NCBI GenBank assembly: GCA_005877365.1
Contig: VBPP01000087.1
Location: forward strand, 1 to 13,992
From: Nitrososphaerota archaeon
GTDB taxonomy: Archaea > Thermoproteota > Nitrososphaeria > Nitrososphaerales > Gagatemarchaeaceae
Reading direction: 5' to 3'
DNA length: 13,992 nucleotides
Numbering within the stretch: position 1 is the first letter of the stretch; every line of letters starts with the position of its first letter. The notes beneath the pieces were generated by a model that saw only the letters and a list, made by a program, of their open reading frames with translations, was not told the DNA's origin and did not search any database. Positions 1 to 7,241 of the stretch are shown here, in pieces. The translations under genes were made by a program, and so were the position numbers.

Positions 1-1
1 T

Positions 2-841
2 GCCATTTCTGTGTGCCAGAATTACTACAACCAGGGATACAGGTTATTCTTCTTCTACGTCGACTACTTCGCGACTTACTACAAGATAGCGTCTGCAATA
101 CCTGGCGCTACGTTCGTTGACGAATATCTGACGCCGAATGGGTACAACGTCACGACATTCAACTACCAAAATCCGGAATCCAACACCTACACCTACAATA
201 ACACAAACACCGTCGGATGGGCGGTGGATCTTAGCGGTTCCTACTACGCTGCGGGGGTGGCATCAGCTATGGTGACACAGAGCCACAAGCTCGGCTTCGA
301 CCTTGCCTTCAACATCCCGGCCCTGGCCTACTGGTACAACAATTACGCCGCCGGAGCACACTCCGTGACTCCAGGCGCCCCGGTATACTACGGTTTCACC
401 AACGACTGGACTGACCCAACAAAGGGTGCGGCCCTGACAGATTCCCTGATCGCGCGCGGAGCCGACGTCATTGCGGCCGCGGGGGACACTCAGAGCATAG
501 GGTCCGCGAAGGAAGCGGTGGCCAAGTCAGTCTATGGGATTGGCTATCCGATTGACCTGAACAACTTCTCATCCAGGTGGATGTTGGGAAGTGTCTACTT
601 CAACGCAACGGGTGAAACCTACACGATTCTCCATGACTACCTGACGAACAATCTCGCAGGGCACTACTACGACCTCGACATGGCTCACAACGGAGTGGCG
701 TTCATCCTGAACCCAGGCCTCACGAGCGCGGGAGTCCTCACTTCAGACCAGATGACGAAGATAAACACGGCCATCAGCGACATCAAGAGTTACAAAGTAA
801 CGATAAGCGAGAACCCGGTCATCCCGCCACAGCCAACATAG
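2..841 (+). CDS. BMP/PnrA-family ABC transporter substrate-binding protein (5'-truncated by window)
   Basis: The reading frame is open from base 2, so the start and secretion signal lie outside the window; about 279 residues are visible. The stretch GADVIAAAGDTQSIGSAKEA followed by VYGIGYPIDLNNF resembles the hinge and ligand-site region of basic membrane protein (Med/PnrA) lipoproteins, where GADVIF.AAG..G...A is followed by a ..VYAIGVD.DQ stretch. An earlier segment (Y..FATYYKIASAIPGATFVDEYLTP) fits the first subdomain of that fold. Known members bind nucleosides or related solutes for an ABC importer; the ligand here cannot be read from sequence. The protein is rich in Tyr and Asn with several N-x-S/T sequons, as expected for an exported archaeal protein. 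A hairpin plus T-run follows the stop. Permease and ATPase genes are not in view. Another periplasmic-binding-like family is possible but less likely. Confidence 0.8.
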   Translation, partial: AISVCQNYYNQGYRLFFFYVDYFATYYKIASAIPGATFVDEYLTPNGYNVTTFNYQNPESNTYTYNNTNTVGWAVDLSGSYYAAGVASAMVTQSHKLGFDLAFNIPALAYWYNNYAAGAHSVTPGAPVYYGFTNDWTDPTKGAALTDSLIARGADVIAAAGDTQSIGSAKEAVAKSVYGIGYPIDLNNFSSRWMLGSVYFNATGETYTILHDYLTNNLAGHYYDLDMAHNGVAFILNPGLTSAGVLTSDQMTKINTAISDIKSYKVTISENPVIPPQPT

Positions 842-866
842 CGTTCAGTAAAAGAATGATAATGCC

Positions 867-906
867 GCTAGTGGTCGATTGCTCGACCCACTAGCATCCC
901 CTTTTT
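867..906 (+). terminator. Hairpin plus T-run between convergent genes
   Basis: Left arm 867-878 (GCTAGTGGTCGA) pairs with right arm 883-895 (TCGACCCACTAGC), with one unpaired C and a 4-nt loop; a run of five T (902-906) follows on the plus strand. It lies 25 bases after the stop of the BMP-family gene and its right arm contains the TAG stop of the minus-strand gene. The T-run serves the plus strand; on the minus strand the same hairpin would sit at the very 3' end of the message. Confidence 0.65.
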
Positions 907-2183
907 GGATCAAAACGCTCGAAGAGATGGCCCAGGTGCCACTGCGATGGGACGTAGATCTCGGGCGATCCTACCACCAACTCAACGATTGAAGGGTCTC
1001 GCATGAGGAGGGAGAGGGGTTGCATGAAGTACGGATGGTAGTTTAGAACCATCTCCACGTCGTAGCCTCTGACCGTCTGCTCGGGGGTGGCGCCCACAGT
1101 CTCGTACTGCTTCCAAGAGATGGTCTTCTCGACCGGATTGATGCTGAGGTTCCCTCCGTAGAACCCCTGGTACAGATACTGTTTGAACTGCGGGTCCTGG
1201 TTAAAAATTCCGTCGAGCTGCACGTATCCCTGGTCCACGAGCGACAGGCCGCATCCGTCTTGGAGCCCGGGGTGCCTGTCCCTGAACTGCTTCATCGTCT
1301 CCAGGCCGAGAGACAGCGCGCCTTCCTGAACGACTGGACCCATCGCGGTTCTGTTGTCGACTGCCGTGTAGCTGTACAGGGGAACCTCGGAAGTGTCGGC
1401 GAAGATGAAAGTATCTCCGGCCTTGACAGGGAGATTGCGTGACAATCCCTCGAAGAGAATCGTGACGGAAGCCGCCGTGCTCTGCTCCGTCATCGCAGCC
1501 ATCTCAGAAACGCTGACACTGCCGGCGGCGAGCCGAGCCCCGAAGTTTTCTGCCAAGAACTTGAATCCTTCACGGACATACCTCTTCTTTCCATAGTACG
1601 CTGAATTCGCGGGGTCGGTTTCGGGGTAGTGCAGGTCCAACTGCTGACCCTGAACCTCCCCGACCGGCATCTCGCTTAGCCTGAGGTCCGCCATCTTGAT
1701 CAGGCGCGGGTCGCCATCTTTGACGTAGGGTATCCACGGGAAGGCGAAGAGCGCATTCGCGTGAGCATGAATCCACGCCAAGTCCGGGTACCGTTGGACC
1801 AGCGACTTCGTGTCTGTGTTCGTAAGCTCGTCGGCCACAATGGCGGCTGTCGCCGTTGGAATCGAGCCTCCCATCATCAACCTGGTATCCGGGGACGACG
1901 AATTCCAGGAGCCCAGGACCTCTGAAATCGAGGTCGGCGGAAGTCCCAAGTAATTTGCCGCATAGGCCACCCTGTCTCCGTCCTCGCCGAAGCTCGAAGC
2001 CTCGTCGCTCAGAGCCCTTCGTGCGAGCGAGTCGAGGTAGCCGCGGATTGGAAACCCAGGGCCGAGATAGCCCGACGAATCGAGTACGGCATAACCCGCG
2101 AGGGCTGCGATCCCAATACCTGCAATTTTCAGAAACCGCCTCCTGCTATGTCCTTTGGAATCGAAAAGACCCGGCTCAGACAC
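891..2183 (-). CDS. Twin-arginine signal protein of unknown function
   Basis: The 430-residue protein starts at GTG 2183. Residues 13-18 are SRRRFLK-like (twin-arginine motif) and are followed by a hydrophobic stretch (IAGIGIAALAGYAVL, about 20-34), so export by the Tat route or a Tat-type membrane anchor is likely; Tat substrates often fold or bind a cofactor in the cytoplasm first. The rest is soluble and aromatic-rich, with a single cysteine pair separated widely (Cys in DGCGLS and the C-terminal Cys) and no binding motif I recognise. I cannot name its family. A TATA-like element (2211-2220) lies about 33 bases upstream of the GTG and overlaps a perfect inverted repeat (2195-2213), suggesting a regulated promoter. 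It converges on the BMP-family gene, with both ends sharing one hairpin. Confidence 0.8.
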   Translation of the reverse strand: MSEPGLFDSKGHSRRRFLKIAGIGIAALAGYAVLDSSGYLGPGFPIRGYLDSLARRALSDEASSFGEDGDRVAYAANYLGLPPTSISEVLGSWNSSSPDTRLMMGGSIPTATAAIVADELTNTDTKSLVQRYPDLAWIHAHANALFAFPWIPYVKDGDPRLIKMADLRLSEMPVGEVQGQQLDLHYPETDPANSAYYGKKRYVREGFKFLAENFGARLAAGSVSVSEMAAMTEQSTAASVTILFEGLSRNLPVKAGDTFIFADTSEVPLYSYTAVDNRTAMGPVVQEGALSLGLETMKQFRDRHPGLQDGCGLSLVDQGYVQLDGIFNQDPQFKQYLYQGFYGGNLSINPVEKTISWKQYETVGATPEQTVRGYDVEMVLNYHPYFMQPLSLLMRDPSIVELVVGSPEIYVPSQWHLGHLFERFDPKRGC

Positions 2184-2194
2184 GAACTAGGCCC

Positions 2195-2213
2195 TACGAA
2201 GCCAAACTTCGTA
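2195..2213. promoter_or_regulatory. Perfect 7-bp inverted repeat at the promoter of the Tat-signal gene
   Basis: TACGAAG (2195-2201) and CTTCGTA (2207-2213) are separated by CCAAA. The repeat overlaps the TATA-like sequence AAAACTATAC (2220 down to 2211, minus strand) and ends 12 bases before the GTG start at 2183. Position and symmetry fit an operator that would block TBP or polymerase, or a hairpin at the 5' end of the message. Confidence 0.45.
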
Positions 2214-2262
2214 TAGTTTTCTCTCCTCTCCTCACAGAGACAATTCTCACGCCTTGCTCAGC

Positions 2263-2270
2263 TTAAATAT
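2263..2270. promoter_or_regulatory. TATA-like element in the divergent 2184-2340 spacer
   Basis: TTAAATAT reads on the plus strand and ATATTTAA on the minus strand. On the plus strand it would start transcription near 2293, giving a leader of about 48 bases to the ATG at 2341. On the minus strand it would start near 2241, 58 bases before the GTG at 2183. The rest of the 157-bp spacer shows no other convincing signal apart from the inverted repeat at 2195-2213. Confidence 0.45.
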
Positions 2271-2340
2271 TCAGCACCCGAAAAGTCGAAGCTATCTATT
2301 CATTGAAATTCGAAAGTAAGACAAGTAGAAACGTGACGAA

Positions 2341-3393
2341 ATGACGACGACGAGGAGGAGGAGGCAGCGGCGAATCGGTCTTGGGCTGAGTACAGCCATG
2401 CCGGTTCGAGACCTGGCCAACTGGTGCAGGAAAGGCGAGCGATACGGTTTCGATTCCATCTGGATATCAGAGGACCCGTACTTCCGGGACTGTCTTCCGC
2501 TCATGGCAGTCGCGGCCCTCAACACTCGAAAGGTCCCCGTCGCGACTTCAATCGTGAACCTCTACACGAAGCATCCGGTGTACATGGCCATGGCTGCAGC
2601 TACCATCGACGAAATCTCGGGTGGAAGGCTGATTCTCGGCGTCGGCAGGGGCTTAAGGTCGCTCATTGAGGGAGAGCTCAGGATCGGTTACGGCTCTCCT
2701 TTAAGATACGCCCGAGAGTACCTGGTCTGTCTCCGAAGGCTGCTTGCCGGGGAGACCGTCACCTTCGAAGGCGAGATGGTCAAGATGACGCGCGCGACTC
2801 TCCACTTCGCCCCACCGAGACGTCACATTCCGACCCTCCTCGCTGCCATGGGACCAAAGGCACTCGAGCTCGCTGGGAAGTACGCGGATGGTGCAATCTT
2901 GAACAGCTGCACCTCAGTCAGGCACGCAGAGGGGGCGTCAAGACTCATTCGTTCTTCATGGCGTGGTCGAAAAAAAGATCCAGAACTGGTCTGCGCTCTC
3001 TGGACCAGCATAGATGACGACAAGGAGAAGGCGTATGACGGCGTAAGGACGCTTGTTGGTTTCCTCCTCTCGATCCCTACCTTCGGAGAGTTGTACCTGG
3101 AAGAGAGCCACCTCGACGCAGACCTAGCTCAGTTACGTCGTGAATTCCAATGGCAGGAAGATGTCGGAGACCCGATGTGGCACCTCGCTAAGGCAGACCC
3201 CGACAGAGTCAAGGCATTGGTCGACGACGAGGTCGTCGACGCGCTGACCGTCTGCGGCTCGGTCGAGGACTGCAGGAGGCGGATACGCTCCTACCATGAA
3301 GTTGGGGTGACGACGGCGATCGTGAACCCTATGACTCCGGAGACGTACTCGAAGATGTCTCGATTAATCTCCAACATCAAAACGGTCGTATAG
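2341..3393 (+). CDS. LLM-class flavin/F420-dependent oxidoreductase (copy 1)
   Basis: A 350-residue TIM-barrel enzyme of the luciferase-like monooxygenase superfamily, probably of the F420-dependent Mer-like branch common in archaea. First strand RIGLGLSTAM (11-20) follows a basic MTTTRRRRQR tail; GGRLILGVGRG (94-104) is the characteristic glycine-rich segment; AAMGPKALELAGKYADGAIL (168-187) is the typical family block before the phosphate-binding part; VCGSVEDC (304-311) is the usual C-terminal CG(S/T).EE-type motif. Family members transfer hydride or hydroxylate using reduced F420 or FMN; the substrate is not predictable. It aligns along its whole length with the gene at 7242-8240, so the two are paralogues. 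It converges on the split molybdenum hydroxylase genes with a 38-bp gap. No strong ribosome-binding site precedes ATG 2341. Confidence 0.88.
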   Translation: MTTTRRRRQRRIGLGLSTAMPVRDLANWCRKGERYGFDSIWISEDPYFRDCLPLMAVAALNTRKVPVATSIVNLYTKHPVYMAMAAATIDEISGGRLILGVGRGLRSLIEGELRIGYGSPLRYAREYLVCLRRLLAGETVTFEGEMVKMTRATLHFAPPRRHIPTLLAAMGPKALELAGKYADGAILNSCTSVRHAEGASRLIRSSWRGRKKDPELVCALWTSIDDDKEKAYDGVRTLVGFLLSIPTFGELYLEESHLDADLAQLRREFQWQEDVGDPMWHLAKADPDRVKALVDDEVVDALTVCGSVEDCRRRIRSYHEVGVTTAIVNPMTPETYSKMSRLISNIKTVV

Positions 3394-3431
3394 CTTGAAT
3401 TAACTGGCCGCCGAAAGTACTCACTAACGCC

Positions 3432-4532
3432 CTAGTCGTCTTTTCTTGAAGCGAGTCCGTCCATCGCTTCCAAGACCCTCTCAGGCCTCATCGGGAGGCT
3501 CCTGACCCTCACCCCAACCGCGTCGTACACGGCGTTTGCGATGGCTCCTGCGGGTGGGACTATGTTCGCTTCCCCGACCCCCTTCGCCCCGTAGGGGCCG
3601 CTCCCATAGTGCCCCTCAACGATGATTGGCTCAATCGGCGGAACGTCTGCTATTGTAGGCAGCTTGTAGTCCCCGAAACTCGGGTTGACCGTCAACCCAG
3701 CTTCATCGTGAATCATCTCCTCGTAGAGGGCGTACCCTATGCCCTGGACCGCACCACCCTGTATCTGCCCCTCCGCACCGAGGGGGTTAATGCAGCGGCC
3801 GAGGTCCTGGGCCGCGACGTAACGTGTCACGCGCACCTTCCCGGTCAGAACGTTCACTTCGACCTCGGCGATGTGGGCTACGAAGGTAGGGTCGTGTAAC
3901 GAAGGGACGAAGAAATATCCTTCCAGCGAGTCCCTATCGTACTCCGGGAATTCTCTCACGAAGAATCCCCTGCCGACGATTGGCCCGCCGGCGTCGAACT
4001 GCGCCCTGCCGACCAGGTCGGGGAATCTTATCGAGATGTCGGAGCCCATAACGTGAGCAGCTCCGTCCTCGAGGATGATTCTGCCCTTGTCCACCTTAAG
4101 GACGTAGGAGGCGGCCCTGAGAATCTGCTCTTTCGCGTCCCTCGCCGCCATCAGCACCGCGTTCCCCCCTCCGAACGTGGTCCTGCTCCCCTGGGCCCCG
4201 CCATCCCAAGGAGCGAAGTCTGTGTCCCCCGATTTGATGATCACGTCGCTTAGATTCACGCCGAGCTCCTCAGCGGCGATCATCGCGAGCCCCGTCTGTG
4301 CTCCGCTCCCCGTGTCTTGGGTACCCGTGATTAGGACGACCTTGCCGTCCTCGTTGAGCTTGATGTAGGCAGCGCTCGCGTGAATCCCCACCGATGGTAT
4401 GAGACCAACCGCCATCCCAATTCCAAGCCTCGAGTTCGAGTCCGCGCTCGCTCGCTTGGCCTTCCTGAATTCCTTGTAACCCACCCTCTCAGCAGCGCCG
4501 ATGAGCGCGTCCTTGACCCCGACCCCGTTCAT
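3432..4532 (-). CDS. Molybdenum hydroxylase large subunit, C-terminal half (NdhM-like split subunit)
   Basis: This 366-residue protein corresponds to the second molybdopterin-binding half of xanthine dehydrogenase/CoxL-type large subunits. Visible landmarks: TGTQDTGSGAQT (69-80), QGSRTTFGGG (114-123), AQDLGRCINP (241-250), GQIQGGAVQGIG (255-266), and GAKGVGE (315-321) carrying the invariant catalytic glutamate (Glu321) that activates the Mo-bound hydroxyl. It lacks the N-terminal half, which is encoded immediately upstream (to 4529) with an ATGA overlap, so translation is probably coupled and the two polypeptides would have to assemble. Conventional large subunits are about 750-800 residues, close to the sum of the two. 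Such a split is known for NdhL/NdhM of Eubacterium barkeri nicotinate dehydrogenase. The alternative is a disrupted gene, but both halves are otherwise intact. Confidence 0.87.
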   Translation of the reverse strand: MNGVGVKDALIGAAERVGYKEFRKAKRASADSNSRLGIGMAVGLIPSVGIHASAAYIKLNEDGKVVLITGTQDTGSGAQTGLAMIAAEELGVNLSDVIIKSGDTDFAPWDGGAQGSRTTFGGGNAVLMAARDAKEQILRAASYVLKVDKGRIILEDGAAHVMGSDISIRFPDLVGRAQFDAGGPIVGRGFFVREFPEYDRDSLEGYFFVPSLHDPTFVAHIAEVEVNVLTGKVRVTRYVAAQDLGRCINPLGAEGQIQGGAVQGIGYALYEEMIHDEAGLTVNPSFGDYKLPTIADVPPIEPIIVEGHYGSGPYGAKGVGEANIVPPAGAIANAVYDAVGVRVRSLPMRPERVLEAMDGLASRKDD

Positions 4533-5728
4533 CGTTTGTCGAGAGGGTCCATCCCGGCCTTCTTTGCAAGCATGTCCACGTGAGATTCAACCGCGAAGGC
4601 CGGCTCCATCGTCCCCGGGGCACGATACGCCCCGGACGGTTGCTTGTTCGTGTACACGCCGATCCCCTCCGTTTCCACGTTTGGAATCTTGTACGCGCCG
4701 ACCAGTGCGAAGCACGCGATGTTGGCGTATACTGCGCCGTCGGAACCATAGACGCCGGTGTCGACTATCGCCCTCCCCTGTCTGGCCGAGATTCTCCCGC
4801 TCTTGACCGCGCTTTTGATCCAAAAGTGGAGGGGGGGCCTCGGTGTCCCAGCCAGGAACTCCTCTTCCCTGGTGAGAACAATCCTCACGGGGCGACGGGC
4901 CTTCTTTGCCAGCATGATGCAGAAAGGCTCCAGGTAAGCCGAAAGCTTTGCCCCGAATCCCCCTCCCGTGTGCGTCGGGAAGAGCTGAATTCGGCTGACG
5001 GGAATGCGAAGAATCTCGGCGATTGAGCTCCGCAACCAGTATGGACTCTGGGTCGAAGTCCAGACTCTTATCCTGCCCGTGATCGGGTCGAATTCAGCGG
5101 TCGACGCTCGAGGCTCGATGTAGGACTGGTGGACCTGTTGGGTGTGGTACTCCTCCTCGAGGACGAAGTCCGCGTCCTCGAACGCACTCTTGACGTTGCC
5201 CCTATGGACGCGAGTGTAGGACGCCACGTTCCTCGACTTGTACGGTGGTGACCCTGCCGGGACAACTCCGGGATGTAGGGGAAAGCTCTCCTCTTTGAGC
5301 GCCTCTTCCACGCTCAGCACGTTCGGAAGACCTTCGTACTCGACCTCAATTTCAGACAGCGCCTTCTCGGCGATTTCGAGCGTGTCTGCCGCGAGCGCGC
5401 AGACCGGCTGCCCCTGATAGACGACCCTCTCCTTGGGGAGGAAAGTCTGGTCTCTGACCGCAAATCCGTAGGTCACGTCGGGGAAGTCCCTGGAAGTCAC
5501 GACAGCCCTTACACCCGGGTATCGTTCGGCGTTGGACACGTCCAGCTTGACTATCTTCGCGTGGGTGAGTGTGCTCCTGAATATCTTGCCGTAAAGCATG
5601 TTAGGAAGATGTACGTCTGTTCCGAAGACGGCCGAGCCGGAGACTTTGAGGTTCGAATCGTAGCGGGCCTGCCTCGTCCCGATGATCTTGTATTGCTCTT
5701 CTTCTTCTACCCTCTCTTCTTCGCGCAC
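4529..5728 (-). CDS. Molybdenum hydroxylase large subunit, N-terminal half (NdhL-like split subunit)
   Basis: The chosen GTG at 5728 gives 399 residues beginning REEERVEEEE, followed by YKIIGTRQARYD..LKVSGSAVFGTDV, the usual start of the hammerhead domain. The frame stays open to a TTG at 5785 (418 residues), with further TTGs at 5764 and 5758; the exact start is unsure. In 418-residue numbering: QVHQSYIEP (217-225), GGGFGAK (274-280, the Mo-cofactor contact equivalent to FGGK), and AYRAPG (386-391) with the active-site Arg. CoxL of CO dehydrogenase has a different loop (AYRCSF), so this is an aldehyde, purine or N-heterocycle hydroxylase type rather than CO dehydrogenase. It ends GMDPLDKR-stop just where unsplit homologues continue with a short linker (FRLKN.. 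type), which is missing here. The other half starts in the overlapping ATGA. Confidence 0.87.
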   Translation of the reverse strand: MREEERVEEEEQYKIIGTRQARYDSNLKVSGSAVFGTDVHLPNMLYGKIFRSTLTHAKIVKLDVSNAERYPGVRAVVTSRDFPDVTYGFAVRDQTFLPKERVVYQGQPVCALAADTLEIAEKALSEIEVEYEGLPNVLSVEEALKEESFPLHPGVVPAGSPPYKSRNVASYTRVHRGNVKSAFEDADFVLEEEYHTQQVHQSYIEPRASTAEFDPITGRIRVWTSTQSPYWLRSSIAEILRIPVSRIQLFPTHTGGGFGAKLSAYLEPFCIMLAKKARRPVRIVLTREEEFLAGTPRPPLHFWIKSAVKSGRISARQGRAIVDTGVYGSDGAVYANIACFALVGAYKIPNVETEGIGVYTNKQPSGAYRAPGTMEPAFAVESHVDMLAKKAGMDPLDKR

Positions 5729-5797
5729 CGTCCGCGTCTCGGTTTCGGTCTGGCTCAAACGCAATCTCCGACGGAGACATCCCAACTTCTCGATAAG

Positions 5798-5807
5798 ACT
5801 ATATAGT
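5798..5807. promoter_or_regulatory. Palindromic TATA element shared by the two arms of the molybdenum hydroxylase cluster
   Basis: ACTATATAGT is a perfect 10-bp palindrome, so it is an equally good TATA box in both directions. Rightward it predicts transcription starting near 5828, on or next to the GTG at 5827 of the FAD subunit. Leftward it predicts a start near 5777, a few tens of bases before the candidate starts of the large-subunit gene. No other TATA-like sequence is evident in this spacer, so one element probably drives both arms. Confidence 0.6.
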
Positions 5808-5826
5808 TATTTGGCCGGTCGATTGA

Positions 5827-6729
5827 GTGTTTCTCGGCGGAAATCTTATGGGCGGATTGCACCCGGAGAATTACTTCAAACCCAAGACCCCGGCCGAGGT
5901 CGTCTCAATCCTGCACCGGTACAAGGAAGACGCACTCATAATGGGGGGCGGAACCGAGATCTACGAGCTTTCGGAGAGAGGTTTCTTGACAAGCGTCAAG
6001 GCGGTCGTCGACCTTTCTAACCTCGGGCTCGATAAAATCAGAGAGCGGGACGGAGAGGTTTTGTTGGGCGCCAGCGTAACCCTTTCGCAGCTGGAGAGGC
6101 AGCGGGAGCTCTACGCCGGCGGCGCCCTCGGCTGCCTCCCCGACGCGCTCCGCGACCTGGGGCCCCTTCAGGTCAGAAACATGGCGACCGTGGCCGGAGC
6201 CGTCACCGCATGCATACCCTTCTTCGACCTCCCTGTCGCACTCGCGTGTCTGAACACCGTCATCGAGGTGCAGGGAGACGGAGGAAAAATACGAAGGGTT
6301 CCCATTCTTACATTTCAGAGGGACTACCTACAGCCAGACCTGAACGAGGGTGAGTTCGTGGCTGGGCTGGTCGTACCCAAGCAAGAGGACGGGACCAAGA
6401 GCGCCTTCACAAAATTCGTTTCCAACGCGGGGGATTGGTCCATAGTGAACTGCGCCTCCGCGATACGGGTCACGAGAGGGAAGGTGTCTTCGGCGAAGGT
6501 CGTCTTCGGCGCGGTCGCCAACAAGCCATTCGTAGCGGAACGTGCGGCGGCCGCCCTCGTGGGAACCAGGCTCGACGACGCTGCCCTGGAGTCTGCGGGA
6601 GGAGCGCTTGACGAGGAACTGGTGGACCCGACTTCCGACGGCAAAGCTTCGGGCGCCTACAGGAAGAGACTGGCCAAAATTCTCCTCAAGGAGACGGTGA
6701 GGAAAGCCGCGTCTAGGAGAGGAGGGTGA
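5827..6729 (+). CDS. Molybdenum hydroxylase FAD-binding (medium) subunit, CoxM/NdhF type
   Basis: A protein of 300 residues from GTG 5827, or 293 from ATG 5848. The GTG is preferred slightly because it lies about 25 bases from the palindromic TATA, which suits a leaderless message; neither start has a Shine-Dalgarno sequence. Family landmarks: PENYFKPKTPAEVVSIL (13-29, the standard beginning), IMGGGTEIYE (38-47, FAD pyrophosphate loop), LGPLQVRNMATVAGAV (111-126, second FAD-contact motif, normally IG..QIRN.GTIGG) and PFFDLP (131-136). It passes electrons from the [2Fe-2S] clusters to FAD and an external acceptor. The stop overlaps the longest form of the next gene (GTGA), so the FAD and iron-sulfur subunits form one transcript, while the molybdopterin halves are transcribed the other way. 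Confidence 0.9.
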   Translation: MFLGGNLMGGLHPENYFKPKTPAEVVSILHRYKEDALIMGGGTEIYELSERGFLTSVKAVVDLSNLGLDKIRERDGEVLLGASVTLSQLERQRELYAGGALGCLPDALRDLGPLQVRNMATVAGAVTACIPFFDLPVALACLNTVIEVQGDGGKIRRVPILTFQRDYLQPDLNEGEFVAGLVVPKQEDGTKSAFTKFVSNAGDWSIVNCASAIRVTRGKVSSAKVVFGAVANKPFVAERAAAALVGTRLDDAALESAGGALDEELVDPTSDGKASGAYRKRLAKILLKETVRKAASRRGG

Positions 6730-6746
6730 GGCGTTTGGGCGAGACC

Positions 6747-7238
6747 ATGACGACGACGACGATGACTATCAACCTGACGGTCAATGGAGAGAAACGCGAA
6801 GTATCGATTGAGCCTGGAGACACCCTCAACTTCGTCCTCAGAGAGAAGCTGGGGCTGACTGGGACGAAGAAGGGGTGCGACAGCGGGGGCTGCGGCGCCT
6901 GCACCGTGCTGATGGACAGAAAGCCGGTCTACTCCTGCATGCTGTACGCAGCCAAGGCAGATGGGTCGGAGATTACGACCATCGAGGGGCTGCAGAACGA
7001 TGACGATGACGACGACGTAAAGCTCGACCCGGTCCAGAAGGCATTTGCCAATCACTATGGGCTTCAATGCGGATACTGTACTCCGGGGTTCATCATGCTC
7101 ACCAAGGCCCTCCTCGATGAAAATCCGCACCCAACTGAAGAGGAAGTCAGGCAGGCTCTAGTCGGGAATCTGTGCCGATGCACAGGGTACACGAAGATAG
7201 TCGAAGCCGTCATGTCCCTGAGCGAAAGACGCCGCTGA
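6747..7238 (+). CDS. Molybdenum hydroxylase [2Fe-2S] (small) subunit, CoxS/NdhS type
   Basis: From ATG 6747 the protein has 163 residues; GTG 6726 and TTG 6735 are alternatives, and the purine-rich GGAGGGTGA at 6721-6729 is spaced best for TTG 6735. The domain proper begins MTINLTVNGEKREV. All eight ligand cysteines are present: Cys44, 49, 52 and 64 (CDSGGCGAC...C, ferredoxin-like cluster) and Cys108, 111, 143 and 145 (CGYCTPGF and NLCRCTGY, helical-bundle cluster next to the Mo cofactor). The length is normal. An odd run of six Asp (85-90; DNA 6999-7016) sits in the connecting loop between the two cluster domains, after TTIEGL. It stops 3 bp before the convergent stop of the second LLM gene. 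Confidence 0.93.
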   Translation: MTTTTMTINLTVNGEKREVSIEPGDTLNFVLREKLGLTGTKKGCDSGGCGACTVLMDRKPVYSCMLYAAKADGSEITTIEGLQNDDDDDDVKLDPVQKAFANHYGLQCGYCTPGFIMLTKALLDENPHPTEEEVRQALVGNLCRCTGYTKIVEAVMSLSERRR

Positions 7239-7241
7239 TCT

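Noticed and set aside
4520..4540. Selenocysteine or stop read-through, or programmed frameshift, joining the two large-subunit halves at the TGA.
   Set aside because: Reading through TGA in the same frame gives no hydroxylase sequence; the second half is in the -1 frame. No canonical slippery heptamer precedes the TGA, and linker residues would still be missing.
4501..5026. Long plus-strand open frames inside the large-subunit genes (also 1856-2266 and 8823-9413).
   Set aside because: They are Arg/Ser/Pro-rich antisense shadows typical of GC-rich coding DNA and show no motif or start signal.
4529..5785. Assignment of the Mo enzyme as carbon monoxide dehydrogenase.
   Set aside because: The active-site loop reads AYRAPG, not the AYRCSF type with the Cys that holds the Cu in CoxL.
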